Shown piece after piece: positions 35,547-43,240 of a stretch of 61,875 nt of DNA. The DNA lies in contig JAISPZ010000137.1 in the NCBI GenBank assembly GCA_031274555.1, forward strand, positions 1 to 61,875, in the 5' to 3' direction. Both the position numbers and the translations under genes were made by a program. The DNA is from Bacteroidales bacterium (lineage in GTDB: Bacteria; Bacteroidota; Bacteroidia; Bacteroidales; P3). The notes under the pieces were generated by a model that saw only the letters and a list, made by a program, of their open reading frames with translations, ran no database searches and was not told the origin of the DNA. Positions within the stretch are counted from its first letter, which is position 1. Every line of letters begins with the position of its first letter.

Positions 35547-36341
35547 ATGGATATTTTTAATTTATCAAACAGGGTTGCCCTTGTAACAGGGGCATCTTAC
35601 GGTATAGGCTTTGCGATAGCAAAGGGCTTGGCTCAAGCAGGCGCAACAATTGCATTTAACGCCCGCAGAGAGGATTTGGTTAAACAGGGGGTAGAGGAGT
35701 TTAAAAAATTGGGAATAACGGCGCATGGATACGTGTGCGACATTACGGACGAGAAAGCCGTAGGACAGCTTGTCGCAAAGATAGAACAGGAAGTAGGGGT
35801 GATAGACATACTCGTAAATAATGCAGGTATTATAAAGCGTATTCCAATGATTGAAATGAGTGCGGAAGACTTCCGTGAAGTTATAGACATTGACCTCACA
35901 GGGCAGTTTATTATGGCAAAGTCGGTAATTCCCTCAATGATAAAAAAGGGTGGGGGAAAAATCATAAATATATGTTCGATGATGAGCGAACTCGGCAGAG
36001 AAACTGTGTCGGCTTATGCTGCTGCAAAGGGCGGATTAAAAATGCTCACAAAAAACATTGCTTCGGAGTATGGCGAGTACAACATACAATGTAATGCCAT
36101 TGGCCCGGGCTATATAGCCACGCCTCAGACAGCTCCGTTGCGCGAGAAACAAAAGGACGGCAGTGCCCATCCGTTTGACTCTTTCATAATCTCTAAAACC
36201 CCTGCTGCTCGTTGGGGCGAACCTGACGACCTCGCAGGTCCCGCAGTATTCCTCGCCTCAAAATCCTCCGACTTCGTAAACGGTCACATCCTCTACGTCG
36301 ATGGTGGCATCCTCGCCTACATCGGCAAGCAGCCGAAGTAA
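35547..36341 (+). CDS. kduD: KduD-like SDR (2-deoxy-D-gluconate 3-dehydrogenase / gluconate 5-dehydrogenase type)
   Basis: About 264 residues. TGASYGIG cofactor loop (residues 15-22), NNAG near 91, catalytic Ser in NICSMMSELGRE near 143, YAAAKG near 155, and C-terminal NGHILYVDGG. Best matched to KduD/gluconate-5-dehydrogenase SDRs, which reduce 2,5-diketo-3-deoxygluconate to KDG with NAD(P)H. This completes the KduI-KduD-KdgK-Eda route. A repeat-filled gap separates it from the rest of the operon, so it may be transcribed separately. Ends 10 bases before the convergent gene. Confidence 0.85.
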   Translation: MDIFNLSNRVALVTGASYGIGFAIAKGLAQAGATIAFNARREDLVKQGVEEFKKLGITAHGYVCDITDEKAVGQLVAKIEQEVGVIDILVNNAGIIKRIPMIEMSAEDFREVIDIDLTGQFIMAKSVIPSMIKKGGGKIINICSMMSELGRETVSAYAAAKGGLKMLTKNIASEYGEYNIQCNAIGPGYIATPQTAPLREKQKDGSAHPFDSFIISKTPAARWGEPDDLAGPAVFLASKSSDFVNGHILYVDGGILAYIGKQPK

Positions 36342-36351
36342 GGCAAGTTTA

Positions 36352-37200
36352 TCAATTTTTTATCATTTTGCAATATTGCTTTGCCTTGTCTTCTGTTTCG
36401 ACTGTTACTATGTAAATCCCTTTTCTCAAACTGCTACAGTCAAATTCTGTGATTTTGCTATTAAAGGATAGAACGTGTTGTCCTTGTAGCGTGTAAACGA
36501 ATATGTTTTTTATTGCAGCGGTTGTTTTACTTCGTATATAACAAACATCAGTAACAGGATTTGGGTATAAAGAAAACCTGCTAACATCCAAATTTTTATC
36601 TTCTATTGCAAAGCCTTGTTTACTCCAAAAAGCCACGTAAAATTTCAGAAAAGGAATAGTGTCATCATAATAAAATATCTGATAATATTTATCTACATAC
36701 ATAGTATCCACTATCACGGAATCTGTATCCCTCATGTTTTCGAGAAAGGTTGAAGGTCCAACATCAAACCAACCTCCGGGATACCAATCAGTAATCACGC
36801 TTCGATAACGTTCATCATTATTAAACAGCGTTTTGTCCCAACTCACTTTTATGGGGACGGAATCAAAGGGAACTATAAGATGTATGGCACTGCACCAACC
36901 TAAGTTTATCGGAACTATTTCTTTTTTCTGAAATGTGGTGTAATTACCGTCATAATCTTGAGTTGGCGAAACACCAACAAAAGCCTCAAACTTGTTTATA
37001 TTTACGGGAGAATTGTATGAAATCTCATCAAAAATACTGTCTGCTCCCCATGTAGAGGTTGGGTCATATCCCAATTCCAAAGTATCCTTTCCCCCATTTG
37101 CTGTTTCTAAATACAAACGGAACGAGAAATCTTGCGCCACTGTGGTTGTAGATGCAGCGAAAAATAATAGAACAATTGCAATTATGTTGTACTTTTTCAT
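36352..37200 (-). CDS. Secreted protein of unknown function with T9SS sorting domain
   Basis: About 282 residues. Signal peptide (ending ASTTTVAQ), a beta-rich middle (FSFRLYLETANGGKDTLELGYD; PIKVSWDKTLFNNDERYRS) without recognised catalytic residues, and a T9SS type A C-terminal domain (FSLYPNPVTDVCYIRS ... GIYIVTVETEDKAKQYCKMIKN). Last of three minus-strand secreted-protein genes (40035 to 36352), five bases after the metalloprotease-like gene, so probably in one transcript. Function unknown. Confidence 0.75.
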   Translation of the reverse strand: MKKYNIIAIVLLFFAASTTTVAQDFSFRLYLETANGGKDTLELGYDPTSTWGADSIFDEISYNSPVNINKFEAFVGVSPTQDYDGNYTTFQKKEIVPINLGWCSAIHLIVPFDSVPIKVSWDKTLFNNDERYRSVITDWYPGGWFDVGPSTFLENMRDTDSVIVDTMYVDKYYQIFYYDDTIPFLKFYVAFWSKQGFAIEDKNLDVSRFSLYPNPVTDVCYIRSKTTAAIKNIFVYTLQGQHVLSFNSKITEFDCSSLRKGIYIVTVETEDKAKQYCKMIKN

Positions 37201-37205
37201 ATTAT

Positions 37206-38966
37206 TTATTCCTCCATATTTTTTATTTCGAGTGATGCTCCGCCTTCTATTGTGAAGCCAGGCAAAAAGATTATTTCCTCTCCGTCCAAAATTACATCTG
37301 CATTGTTTTGCATTAGCACAGGTCCATACGACTGTGTATTAGTCACCTGCTCCCCAACGTAAATTTTCTTTCCACCTATATATCTTTCATCTTCTATTGT
37401 TTGATTTTGAATATAAACATCTGCAATGTCCCTTATGATACTCCCTTCTCCATTTATCACTGTTATAGATAATGAACCACAAGATGAAGGAGTTGGACTA
37501 CTTGTTCCAGAACCATGTGCAGTACTACTTATTCCATAATACGCACCTTTTGATAATCTCAACACACTTTTGGTATTTATAAGATTTAAGACTGTTCCTG
37601 ATGGTAAGCAAATAAATCCACCGGATGATACTGTTATATTATGATTTCCTGAAACAAAAACGCCATTATTTATTAATATATTACCGCCATTTTCAACAAA
37701 AATATCATAATCCGATATATTGCTTGACGTTATTTCTAAATAGCCATTCGATTTAACCCTTATACCTTTCCACCCCCCACCAACGGAAGTTATATTTGCA
37801 TTATTTATAATTAAACTGCCATGCACTTCTATTTCCGATTCCGATGGCATAATCATGTTGCACGTTACGGTCAAAGAAGCGGTGTCTGCTATATTCAAAC
37901 TATGATATAGCCGTGTGTTATATCGTTGCTGTTCTATATCTCTGATTGTTTTTACACCTAAATAAGTACTGTTTGGCACAAAAGTACGTACATTACTCAC
38001 TGAAAGGGAAGCATACATTTTTCCTATTTCAAGTGATGAGAAATAATTTCTTAAAACCGCGCTATTATTCATTATTTCTGCCACCGATACATTTAAGCAT
38101 GATGTATTAGGATGTGTTAATGACAACGAATGTCCTATTTCGTGTGCTAAACATTTGCCTATTTCGGTAACAGACCATTCTCGCACTTGATTGCTCCAAG
38201 AAAGTCCTGAATTGGTACTATAAACGTTTTTCATCCACCAATATTTAGAATACACGTCCGGCATGTGAATTTTAGATGTTCGTCCATACTGCGAATAATC
38301 AGGAAATTGTGAGCAAGCATACGTTGCACCAAAATAATTCACAGAATCCTGTAACTCAACAATGTGATGATAGTGGTTGGAATTTTCTGTAAAATAAATA
38401 TTAATGCCTCTCGGAATACTTGGATCATTTATAATCTGATTGTCTATGTAATCAAGATGCCATCCTGGATAATCGTCACCGGGACACTGTACCTTATCAG
38501 GGTTATTTAGATTATCCCAACCATAACTATCTTGCCAATAAATTTTGTTGACTATAAATTGGATTTTAGTATTAGGGATAAAATCTACAGTTCTGTTGCA
38601 AACCACATCGTGTCCATCATTTGGAGACACCAAATTAGCATAAGTATAATTTAACTCATCTATTACCTCATCAAAAAAAATCTGATGCTCTGCACTGTTT
38701 TCTTGAAAATTGCCTGTACCGTTATCGCGTTGCAAAAAAATCAAATTTATTCTAACATAAATAACAGGTTGATTTGAAAATGGTTTAAATTTTGTTCCAT
38801 TTGGATTATTTATATTTGCTACAAAACAAGAGCTGCTTGAAGACACTTGAACTGTCGTGTCGGTAACATCATTCTCGAATGCACAATAAGTACTCGGTAA
38901 ACCCATTTGTGCGTAAGAAACAATACACAGAAACATCAAGACAACTACACCATATATTTTTTTCAT
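37206..38966 (-). CDS. Secreted zinc metalloprotease-like protein with beta-helix-like C-terminal half
   Basis: About 586 residues. Signal peptide (ending CIVSYAQ). The zincin motif LAHEIGHSLSLTHPN (about residue 270), HExxHxxxxxH type, is preceded by a catalytic domain with YVRINLIFLQRDNGTGNF. The C-terminal half (about 370-586) is repetitive and beta-rich (IIDNANITSVGGGWKGIRV; DIFVENGGNILINNG), ending DGEEIIFLPGFTIEGGASLEI, a common tail in secreted Bacteroidota proteins. Resembles pappalysin/M43-type secreted peptidases; target unknown. Between the S74-domain protein and the T9SS protein. Confidence 0.7.
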   Translation of the reverse strand: MKKIYGVVVLMFLCIVSYAQMGLPSTYCAFENDVTDTTVQVSSSSSCFVANINNPNGTKFKPFSNQPVIYVRINLIFLQRDNGTGNFQENSAEHQIFFDEVIDELNYTYANLVSPNDGHDVVCNRTVDFIPNTKIQFIVNKIYWQDSYGWDNLNNPDKVQCPGDDYPGWHLDYIDNQIINDPSIPRGINIYFTENSNHYHHIVELQDSVNYFGATYACSQFPDYSQYGRTSKIHMPDVYSKYWWMKNVYSTNSGLSWSNQVREWSVTEIGKCLAHEIGHSLSLTHPNTSCLNVSVAEIMNNSAVLRNYFSSLEIGKMYASLSVSNVRTFVPNSTYLGVKTIRDIEQQRYNTRLYHSLNIADTASLTVTCNMIMPSESEIEVHGSLIINNANITSVGGGWKGIRVKSNGYLEITSSNISDYDIFVENGGNILINNGVFVSGNHNITVSSGGFICLPSGTVLNLINTKSVLRLSKGAYYGISSTAHGSGTSSPTPSSCGSLSITVINGEGSIIRDIADVYIQNQTIEDERYIGGKKIYVGEQVTNTQSYGPVLMQNNADVILDGEEIIFLPGFTIEGGASLEIKNMEE

Positions 38967-38994
38967 TGTTTATATATTTTAGATTGTATGGCAA

Positions 38995-40035
38995 TTATTC
39001 CGTTAAAATCATTCGTTTAGTATCAACAGGGCTATTATCTACGATCAATGTATAAAGATATATGCCAGCCTTAAGGCTAGAGGCACGTATCTCGACAGAA
39101 CCGCTTTTATCAAGATTGAAGCATTTCAACTGTGTTCCATTAAGGTTATAAAGACAAATTTTAGCAGAAGATGTATTTTCTGATATTTTGTATTGGATTG
39201 TGGTTGCCTGATTGAAAGGATTTGGAACATTCTGATATAGAATATTTTTGCTTGAAGAAAATGTTACTTCGTCCGTTGATAACTTGGGCGCATTCATCAT
39301 TGCCTCATCTGTAGAAGCAGTATTTTTTAGTTGCTGAAGTTCTTCTTTTAGCTGATCTATTTGCGCTTGTTGTTCCTGATTGGCTTTAACTAAAAAAGGA
39401 ATAAGCTCTATATAATTGATGTTCTTTATCCCATCTTCGCCTTCTACCACAAGTGATGGTAATATTTCTTGAAATTCCTGAGCCTTAAAACCAAAATGCT
39501 GATTGTCGTCAAAAGAGAGTGGTGTCGGTGTCTTTGACACGTTTACCGAAAGAGAATCTGGTGCAACATGCTCTGAATTAATGTAAAAATAGCTGTATGT
39601 AGTGAGAGAATTTAGTAAATTTGAGGCATCTTGAATTTGGGCAAAGTTTTTCTTGACAGATTCGTCAGATGTTTGAAGAAGAGCTGTAACACGAACACTA
39701 CCATTTACAAATAACTTAAAGCTGGCATCTCCGCTCGTACCGATACCGACTCTTCCATCATTACGAATAAATAGGAAATAGTTTCCACTGCCGGCCGTTG
39801 GCCATGGTTTCCACACATTAAAACCTGCAGGTGAACATCCTAGACAATATTCTAATGCGAAGTTACCGTTATTTGGAGTACTTGTGCCTTGTCCAAAAGT
39901 AAGTGAATTGGTAGTAGAATAACCTATTTGAACGTAAGGGTCATTTTTTATTCTGAATTGACCCTGAGAAAATAGAGTTTCAGACAGAAGTAATAAGCAA
40001 ATAAAAATAACATAAAGTTGTTTGTTTTTTTTCAT
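38995..40035 (-). CDS. Secreted protein with S74 (endosialidase chaperone-like) domain and T9SS sorting domain
   Basis: About 346 residues. Signal peptide (ending SETLFSQ), then an N-terminal Gly-rich region with VGIGTSGDASFKLFVNGSVRV. An S74-type intramolecular chaperone domain follows (SDESVKKNFAQIQDASNLLNSL ... HFGFKAQEFQEILPSLVVEG, about 125-200), then a coiled coil (VKANQEQQAQIDQLKEELQQLK, about 215-240). The C-terminus is a T9SS type A sorting domain (NPFNQATTIQYKI ... GIYLYTLIVDNSPVDTKRMILTE). Such proteins occur as surface fibres or trimeric structures. First gene of the minus-strand secreted operon. Confidence 0.8.
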   Translation of the reverse strand: MKKNKQLYVIFICLLLLSETLFSQGQFRIKNDPYVQIGYSTTNSLTFGQGTSTPNNGNFALEYCLGCSPAGFNVWKPWPTAGSGNYFLFIRNDGRVGIGTSGDASFKLFVNGSVRVTALLQTSDESVKKNFAQIQDASNLLNSLTTYSYFYINSEHVAPDSLSVNVSKTPTPLSFDDNQHFGFKAQEFQEILPSLVVEGEDGIKNINYIELIPFLVKANQEQQAQIDQLKEELQQLKNTASTDEAMMNAPKLSTDEVTFSSSKNILYQNVPNPFNQATTIQYKISENTSSAKICLYNLNGTQLKCFNLDKSGSVEIRASSLKAGIYLYTLIVDNSPVDTKRMILTE

Positions 40036-40354
40036 AAAATTAGGGATATTAAATTACTGAATATTGTTATATTGAATCTTCAAAGGAAGATTGTTTTTCG
40101 TCTGCTATATTGTTGTCTGCAACTCACAATGAAGCAAAGGTATATGAAAAGCAACTACAACCACAGTATTTTGCAGGAAATTATCAACATATTATTAACA
40201 ATCATCTATAAATTTGTGCGCAGAGGTGCAGGTTTTAGTCTTGGGATGTTCGTTATGTTTACGCCCTGTAGCTTGTGGCTACAAGTGGTTTGATGTGTTT
40301 GTTTTCAGATGGTTATTTGCCTGATGGTTTTGTCCGTAAAATAGGAAAAATGTC

Positions 40355-40362
40355 TATCTTTG
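40355..40362 (+). promoter_or_regulatory. -7 promoter element of the decayed KilA-N gene
   Basis: TATCTTTG matches the consensus and ends 20 bases before the ATG at 40383. A TTTG lies about 22 bases upstream. It is part of a 347-bp gap (40036-40382) otherwise without recognisable features. Confidence 0.45.
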
Positions 40363-40382
40363 CAGATAAAAAACAGCATACG

Positions 40383-40663
40383 ATGTCAAAAATTAGTATT
40401 ATAACCGTTCAGGACATACAAATATCCATTGCAACGGAAAATAACGATGACTACATCTGCCTGACCGATATGGTAAAAGGTCAGGAAGGCGAAGACCATA
40501 TTCGTAATTGGATGCGTAACCGCAATACAATTGAGTTTCTCGGTACATAGGAATTGATGCGCAATCCGGCATTTAAAGGTGTCGAATTCGACACCTTTTT
40601 GCACGAAGCCGGAGCCAACCGTTTTAATATGACCCCGCGCAAATGGATTGAAGCAACAAACGC
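40383..40663 (+). pseudogene. KilA-N domain gene remnant (nonsense mutation and 3' deletion)
   Basis: Starts ISIITVQDIQISIATENNDDYICLTDMVKGQ, then DHIRNWMRNRNTIEFLGT, and meets TAG at 40548. Reading on in the same frame gives NPAFKGVEFDTFLHEAGANRF and TPRKWIEATNA, the usual continuation of KilA-N proteins. The TAG replaces the normal Trp (TGG) of the FLGTW motif. After IEATNA (about 40663) homology stops, and the next bases are the reverse strand of a RelE-type toxin gene. KilA-N proteins are DNA-binding phage or accessory proteins. Non-functional. Confidence 0.88.
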
Positions 40664-40789
40664 CTGTGTAGGGATGTTCCTCTAATTCGCGAAGCAAACT
40701 GTTTGCTTTTTGAAAATAGAAACGCTCTCTTTTTTGAGTTTTTCCAAATCCCGTAATGCGGCTTTCGTGAAGCCAACGCTATAAATCAT
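40664..40789 (-). pseudogene. RelE/ParE-type toxin remnant (frameshift and 3' deletion)
   Basis: Begins at the ATG 40789, overlapping the antitoxin stop as ATGA, with MIYSVGFTKAALRDLEKLKK. After a run of five A's the frame breaks and meets TAG. Adding one A restores KKANSLLRELEEHPYTG, the typical RelE middle. The rest of the gene is missing: it is fused tail to tail with the KilA-N remnant near 40663. The toxin is therefore dead by both frameshift and truncation. Previously unlisted because each open piece is under 40 codons. Confidence 0.85.
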
Positions 40790-41064
40790 AAACTTTCAAG
40801 TAGATGTGTTAATTCCTCATCTGTGGAACAGATGACAACCTCGCCTCTTTCCGCTTCTTGAAGGGAGCGGTCTAAACGGCTTAGTACTTCGGGCGTGAAA
40901 TATGAATCGTAATCGTCATCGGCTTCATCAATTGGTACGATGGCGAAAGACTGTTTCTGCCCACGAGAGGTACGCCTTAATATTACTTGAGTCCCTGCCG
41001 CAGCAAGGTCTAAATAACTTCTTTGGTTCTCTTTGAAAGAATTTGTGCTAACTGATACAGACAT
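40786..41064 (-). CDS. Phd/YefM-like antitoxin, orphaned
   Basis: About 92 residues: MSVSVSTNSFKENQRSYLDLAAAGTQVILRRTSRGQ..FAIVPI matches the N-terminal Phd/YefM DNA-binding fold. The acidic tail (LDRSLQEAERGEVV..STDEEL) is the toxin-neutralising part. Its stop overlaps the ATG of a RelE-type toxin (ATGA), but that toxin is broken. It is intact and may still be expressed as an autorepressor. A -7-type element (TATATTTG) lies upstream at 41087-41094. Confidence 0.85.
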   Translation of the reverse strand: MSVSVSTNSFKENQRSYLDLAAAGTQVILRRTSRGQKQSFAIVPIDEADDDYDSYFTPEVLSRLDRSLQEAERGEVVICSTDEELTHLLESL

Positions 41065-41086
41065 ACTTTAATCGTTTTCTTTTGCA

Positions 41087-41094
41087 CAAATATA
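41087..41094 (-). promoter_or_regulatory. Putative -7 promoter element of the Phd-type antitoxin gene
   Basis: TATATTTG on the minus strand, 22 bases before the ATG at 41064. No clear -33 box. Confidence 0.45.
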
Positions 41095-41121
41095 CAAAAA
41101 ACAACCGAGATAGCGTTAAAA

Positions 41122-41195
41122 TGGCACATTTTCATTTTGAGGTGCTGCAAATTGTTAATAACTTACACTCAACACCTCAAAACGAAAATATGCCG
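41122..41195. repeat. 74-bp direct repeat with internal stem-loop, left copy
   Basis: One mismatch to 43167-43240. Each copy contains arms CATTTTCATTTTGAGGTG and CACCTCAAAACGAAAATATG that can pair around a loop of roughly 28 bases. The copies flank the AbiEi/AbiEii pair. An ORF across this copy (starting at the ATG 41120) is not conserved in the other copy, so it is treated as noncoding. The rest of the 41065-41398 gap holds a 2.5-copy 11-bp repeat (TCGCGCAACTT, about 41250) and no gene. Confidence 0.92.
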
Positions 41196-41398
41196 AAAAA
41201 AATTGAGATTGTCAAGTGCCAAACCGTCAAAAAACCGCAAAAAGGACGTTCGCGCAACTTTCGCGCAACTTTCACGCAAAAAATAAACGATAATACATTG
41301 TTTAACATTCAATCACAAACGTCAAATTTTTTGAATTTTTTCTGAATTTCTTTTGTAATTTTTCAAATAATTCAACGGAGTTGTACGACCAACTAACT

Positions 41399-42259
41399 CT
41401 AATCGAATATACGGATAAACAATTCCACTAAATCTTTTCTTACCATCTCATAATCGGGGAGAGCTCCGAATGGAATTTGATGTTCGAGGCTGTTTTTCCA
41501 AGCAGCTTTCAATATCTTGTCGTTTTGCGGGTTGATTAATTGGTCAATATTTGTGAATGACAGTCCCTTATATGCCATCTTTGCATAAAATGCTCTAACA
41601 ACTTCCTGCCAATTAATGTTTTCAATATACCTGCTCAAATACCATATATCATAATAGTCGCGTGGCGCAGTATAAGAACGCTGTATCAAGGCTCGGATTT
41701 TTTCGGCAAGTGTTTCACAAATGCTATAAACAGGAATACTTGTGGCGTTTTCGCTTAATTTGTCGCTGTAAGGGTGAGAAACAGCGCATATTTCAGGCTC
41801 AAAACACATAGTTTCATACAAAATAATCTCAATTTTGATACTTGTTAGCCAACGTGTTGCTTCTAGTAATTGCTGGTCTTTACGGTGGTCTGCACCCCAA
41901 TATTTTATTCTCGCTGAATAGCCTGTAAGTCTATCATTAAAAAACAATGGGTCAATCGTTTGTATGTATAACGGCATTTCAGTACGTTCTGTAACCAAAG
42001 CAACTATTTTTTCCAGCAGTGGCATATCAAGCCTAAAAGTATCTGATTTCGAGGTGAAGTCAAGGTCTTCTGAAAATCGGTAATTGGGCAATCTGCATTT
42101 CTTGAGACACGTACCCCCCTTGAAAATGAGGCTATCCCTACATTCTGGCAGGGAAAAAATAGCATCCACAAAATGTCCCAATACCCAATCTTTGTCAATC
42201 GTGCTTGTTTTTACCTGTTTTTCTATGGCTAATTTATTTATCTCGCTTCTGTTTATCAT
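41399..42259 (-). CDS. abiEii: Type IV toxin AbiEii (nucleotidyltransferase fold)
   Basis: About 286 residues. Signature motifs of AbiEii-type nucleotidyltransferases: FKGGTCLKKC near 45, FSEDLDF near 63 (DxD-like metal site), LAEKIRALIQR near 185, and RDYYDIWYLSRY near 200. These toxins transfer nucleotides to tRNA or other targets to stop growth, for example on phage infection. Starts directly after the antitoxin gene stop (no gap), the normal antitoxin-toxin order. All motifs intact. Confidence 0.93.
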   Translation of the reverse strand: MINRSEINKLAIEKQVKTSTIDKDWVLGHFVDAIFSLPECRDSLIFKGGTCLKKCRLPNYRFSEDLDFTSKSDTFRLDMPLLEKIVALVTERTEMPLYIQTIDPLFFNDRLTGYSARIKYWGADHRKDQQLLEATRWLTSIKIEIILYETMCFEPEICAVSHPYSDKLSENATSIPVYSICETLAEKIRALIQRSYTAPRDYYDIWYLSRYIENINWQEVVRAFYAKMAYKGLSFTNIDQLINPQNDKILKAAWKNSLEHQIPFGALPDYEMVRKDLVELFIRIFD

Positions 42260-43057
42260 TTAGTATATATTTTCTACAATTCCCAAAATGCTTTTTTTCG
42301 ATAAATTCAGTCGCAAATACCACGCCGTTTCCGTCATTCCTGTGTTTTCGCCAAAGGTGTCAAACAGATTGTAGGTACGATTGATTTTTGTTCGTGCAAA
42401 TTCAACGAAGGGGAGTAACGCTTTCTTGTCGAGCAATTCCGCGAGAAATCCCAATCGCTTGATAACCGCGATATTACCCACTGCAATACAATAATTTATC
42501 AATTTATTTGCATCTAATTCAGCCTGATAAAAAGCACGAATGAGTTCGGCAAAACCGCCACTGTATTGCGGTAAATCGAAACAATCGACAATAGTTTTTT
42601 CCACATCCGTAATTGGGTAACGGTAATTTCCATAACCATTAAATACAATGCCTGTTCGCTTTTGAGGACTGATTTTAATAAATCGATAATCAGTATCTAA
42701 AATTGACAATGGATTTTTCTTGTGTATTGTCTGAACGAAAACAATATTTGGAAATTGTTCCGTCAGTCCATGCAAATGCAACGCCGACCAATAAGCAATT
42801 GCGCTATCAGGAACAACAAATGTGCCTGTAACGTTCTCATCTCGGAATGTCGAACGACAAAACTTTCCACGTTCGAGGCGATACAAAAAACCTTTTTGCA
42901 CGAGATTATCAAGTATCTCTTTTAGATTTTCAGTATTTCCAATACTGCTCAATACATTCTCAAACGTGAAAATTTGGATTTCTTCCTCGTCCAAACGCTT
43001 GAGAAGATCCATTTGCGGGACAGTCAATAATTTTGTTATCTTACCGCTTTTTGCCAT
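42260..43057 (-). CDS. abiEi: Type IV antitoxin AbiEi
   Basis: About 265 residues from the ATG at 43057, since the longer frame would run through the operator palindrome. N-terminal winged helix (KLLTVPQMDLLKRLDEEEIQIFTFENVLSSI ... NLVQKGFLYRLERGKFCRS) followed by the AbiEi C-terminal domain (IAYWSALHLHGLTEQ; DVEKTIVDCFDLPQYSGG). AbiEi proteins repress their own operon by binding inverted repeats and counteract the toxin. A perfect 17-bp inverted repeat lies 14 bases upstream of the start, with a consensus -7 element just beyond it. Confidence 0.92.
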   Translation of the reverse strand: MAKSGKITKLLTVPQMDLLKRLDEEEIQIFTFENVLSSIGNTENLKEILDNLVQKGFLYRLERGKFCRSTFRDENVTGTFVVPDSAIAYWSALHLHGLTEQFPNIVFVQTIHKKNPLSILDTDYRFIKISPQKRTGIVFNGYGNYRYPITDVEKTIVDCFDLPQYSGGFAELIRAFYQAELDANKLINYCIAVGNIAVIKRLGFLAELLDKKALLPFVEFARTKINRTYNLFDTFGENTGMTETAWYLRLNLSKKSILGIVENIY

Positions 43058-43070
43058 ATTTGCGCATTTT

Positions 43071-43111
43071 GTGGTGAGATAAACCCCCAAATCAGGGGTT
43101 TATCTCACCAC
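43071..43111. promoter_or_regulatory. Operator-like palindrome upstream of abiEi
   Basis: Perfect inverted repeat: arm GTGGTGAGATAAACCCC at 43071-43087, loop of seven bases, exact complement at 43095-43111. It lies between the -7 element (43123-43130) and the AbiEi start, the expected place for AbiEi autorepression. In RNA it would also form a strong hairpin in the leader. Confidence 0.85.
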
Positions 43112-43122
43112 GATTTACGCTG

Positions 43123-43130
43123 CAAAGATA
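43123..43130 (-). promoter_or_regulatory. -7 promoter element of abiEi-abiEii
   Basis: TATCTTTG on the minus strand, 12 bases upstream of the palindrome. Predicted transcription starts at the edge of the palindrome. Confidence 0.6.
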
Positions 43131-43166
43131 ACCATTTTTAGCCAAAACTACGATGACCCCTTTTTG

Positions 43167-43240
43167 TGGCACATTTTCATTTTGAGGTACTGCAAATTGT
43201 TAATAACTTACACTCAACACCTCAAAACGAAAATATGCCG
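43167..43240. repeat. 74-bp direct repeat with internal stem-loop, right copy
   Basis: Partner of 41122-41195. It ends one base before the stop codon of the Rid-family gene, so it abuts a conserved gene end. Confidence 0.92.

Noticed and set aside
41120-41345. ORF beginning MAHFHFEVLQIVNN across the left 74-bp repeat
   Set aside because: The right copy of the repeat lacks the ATG and the frame does not continue. The stem-loop repeat explains the sequence.
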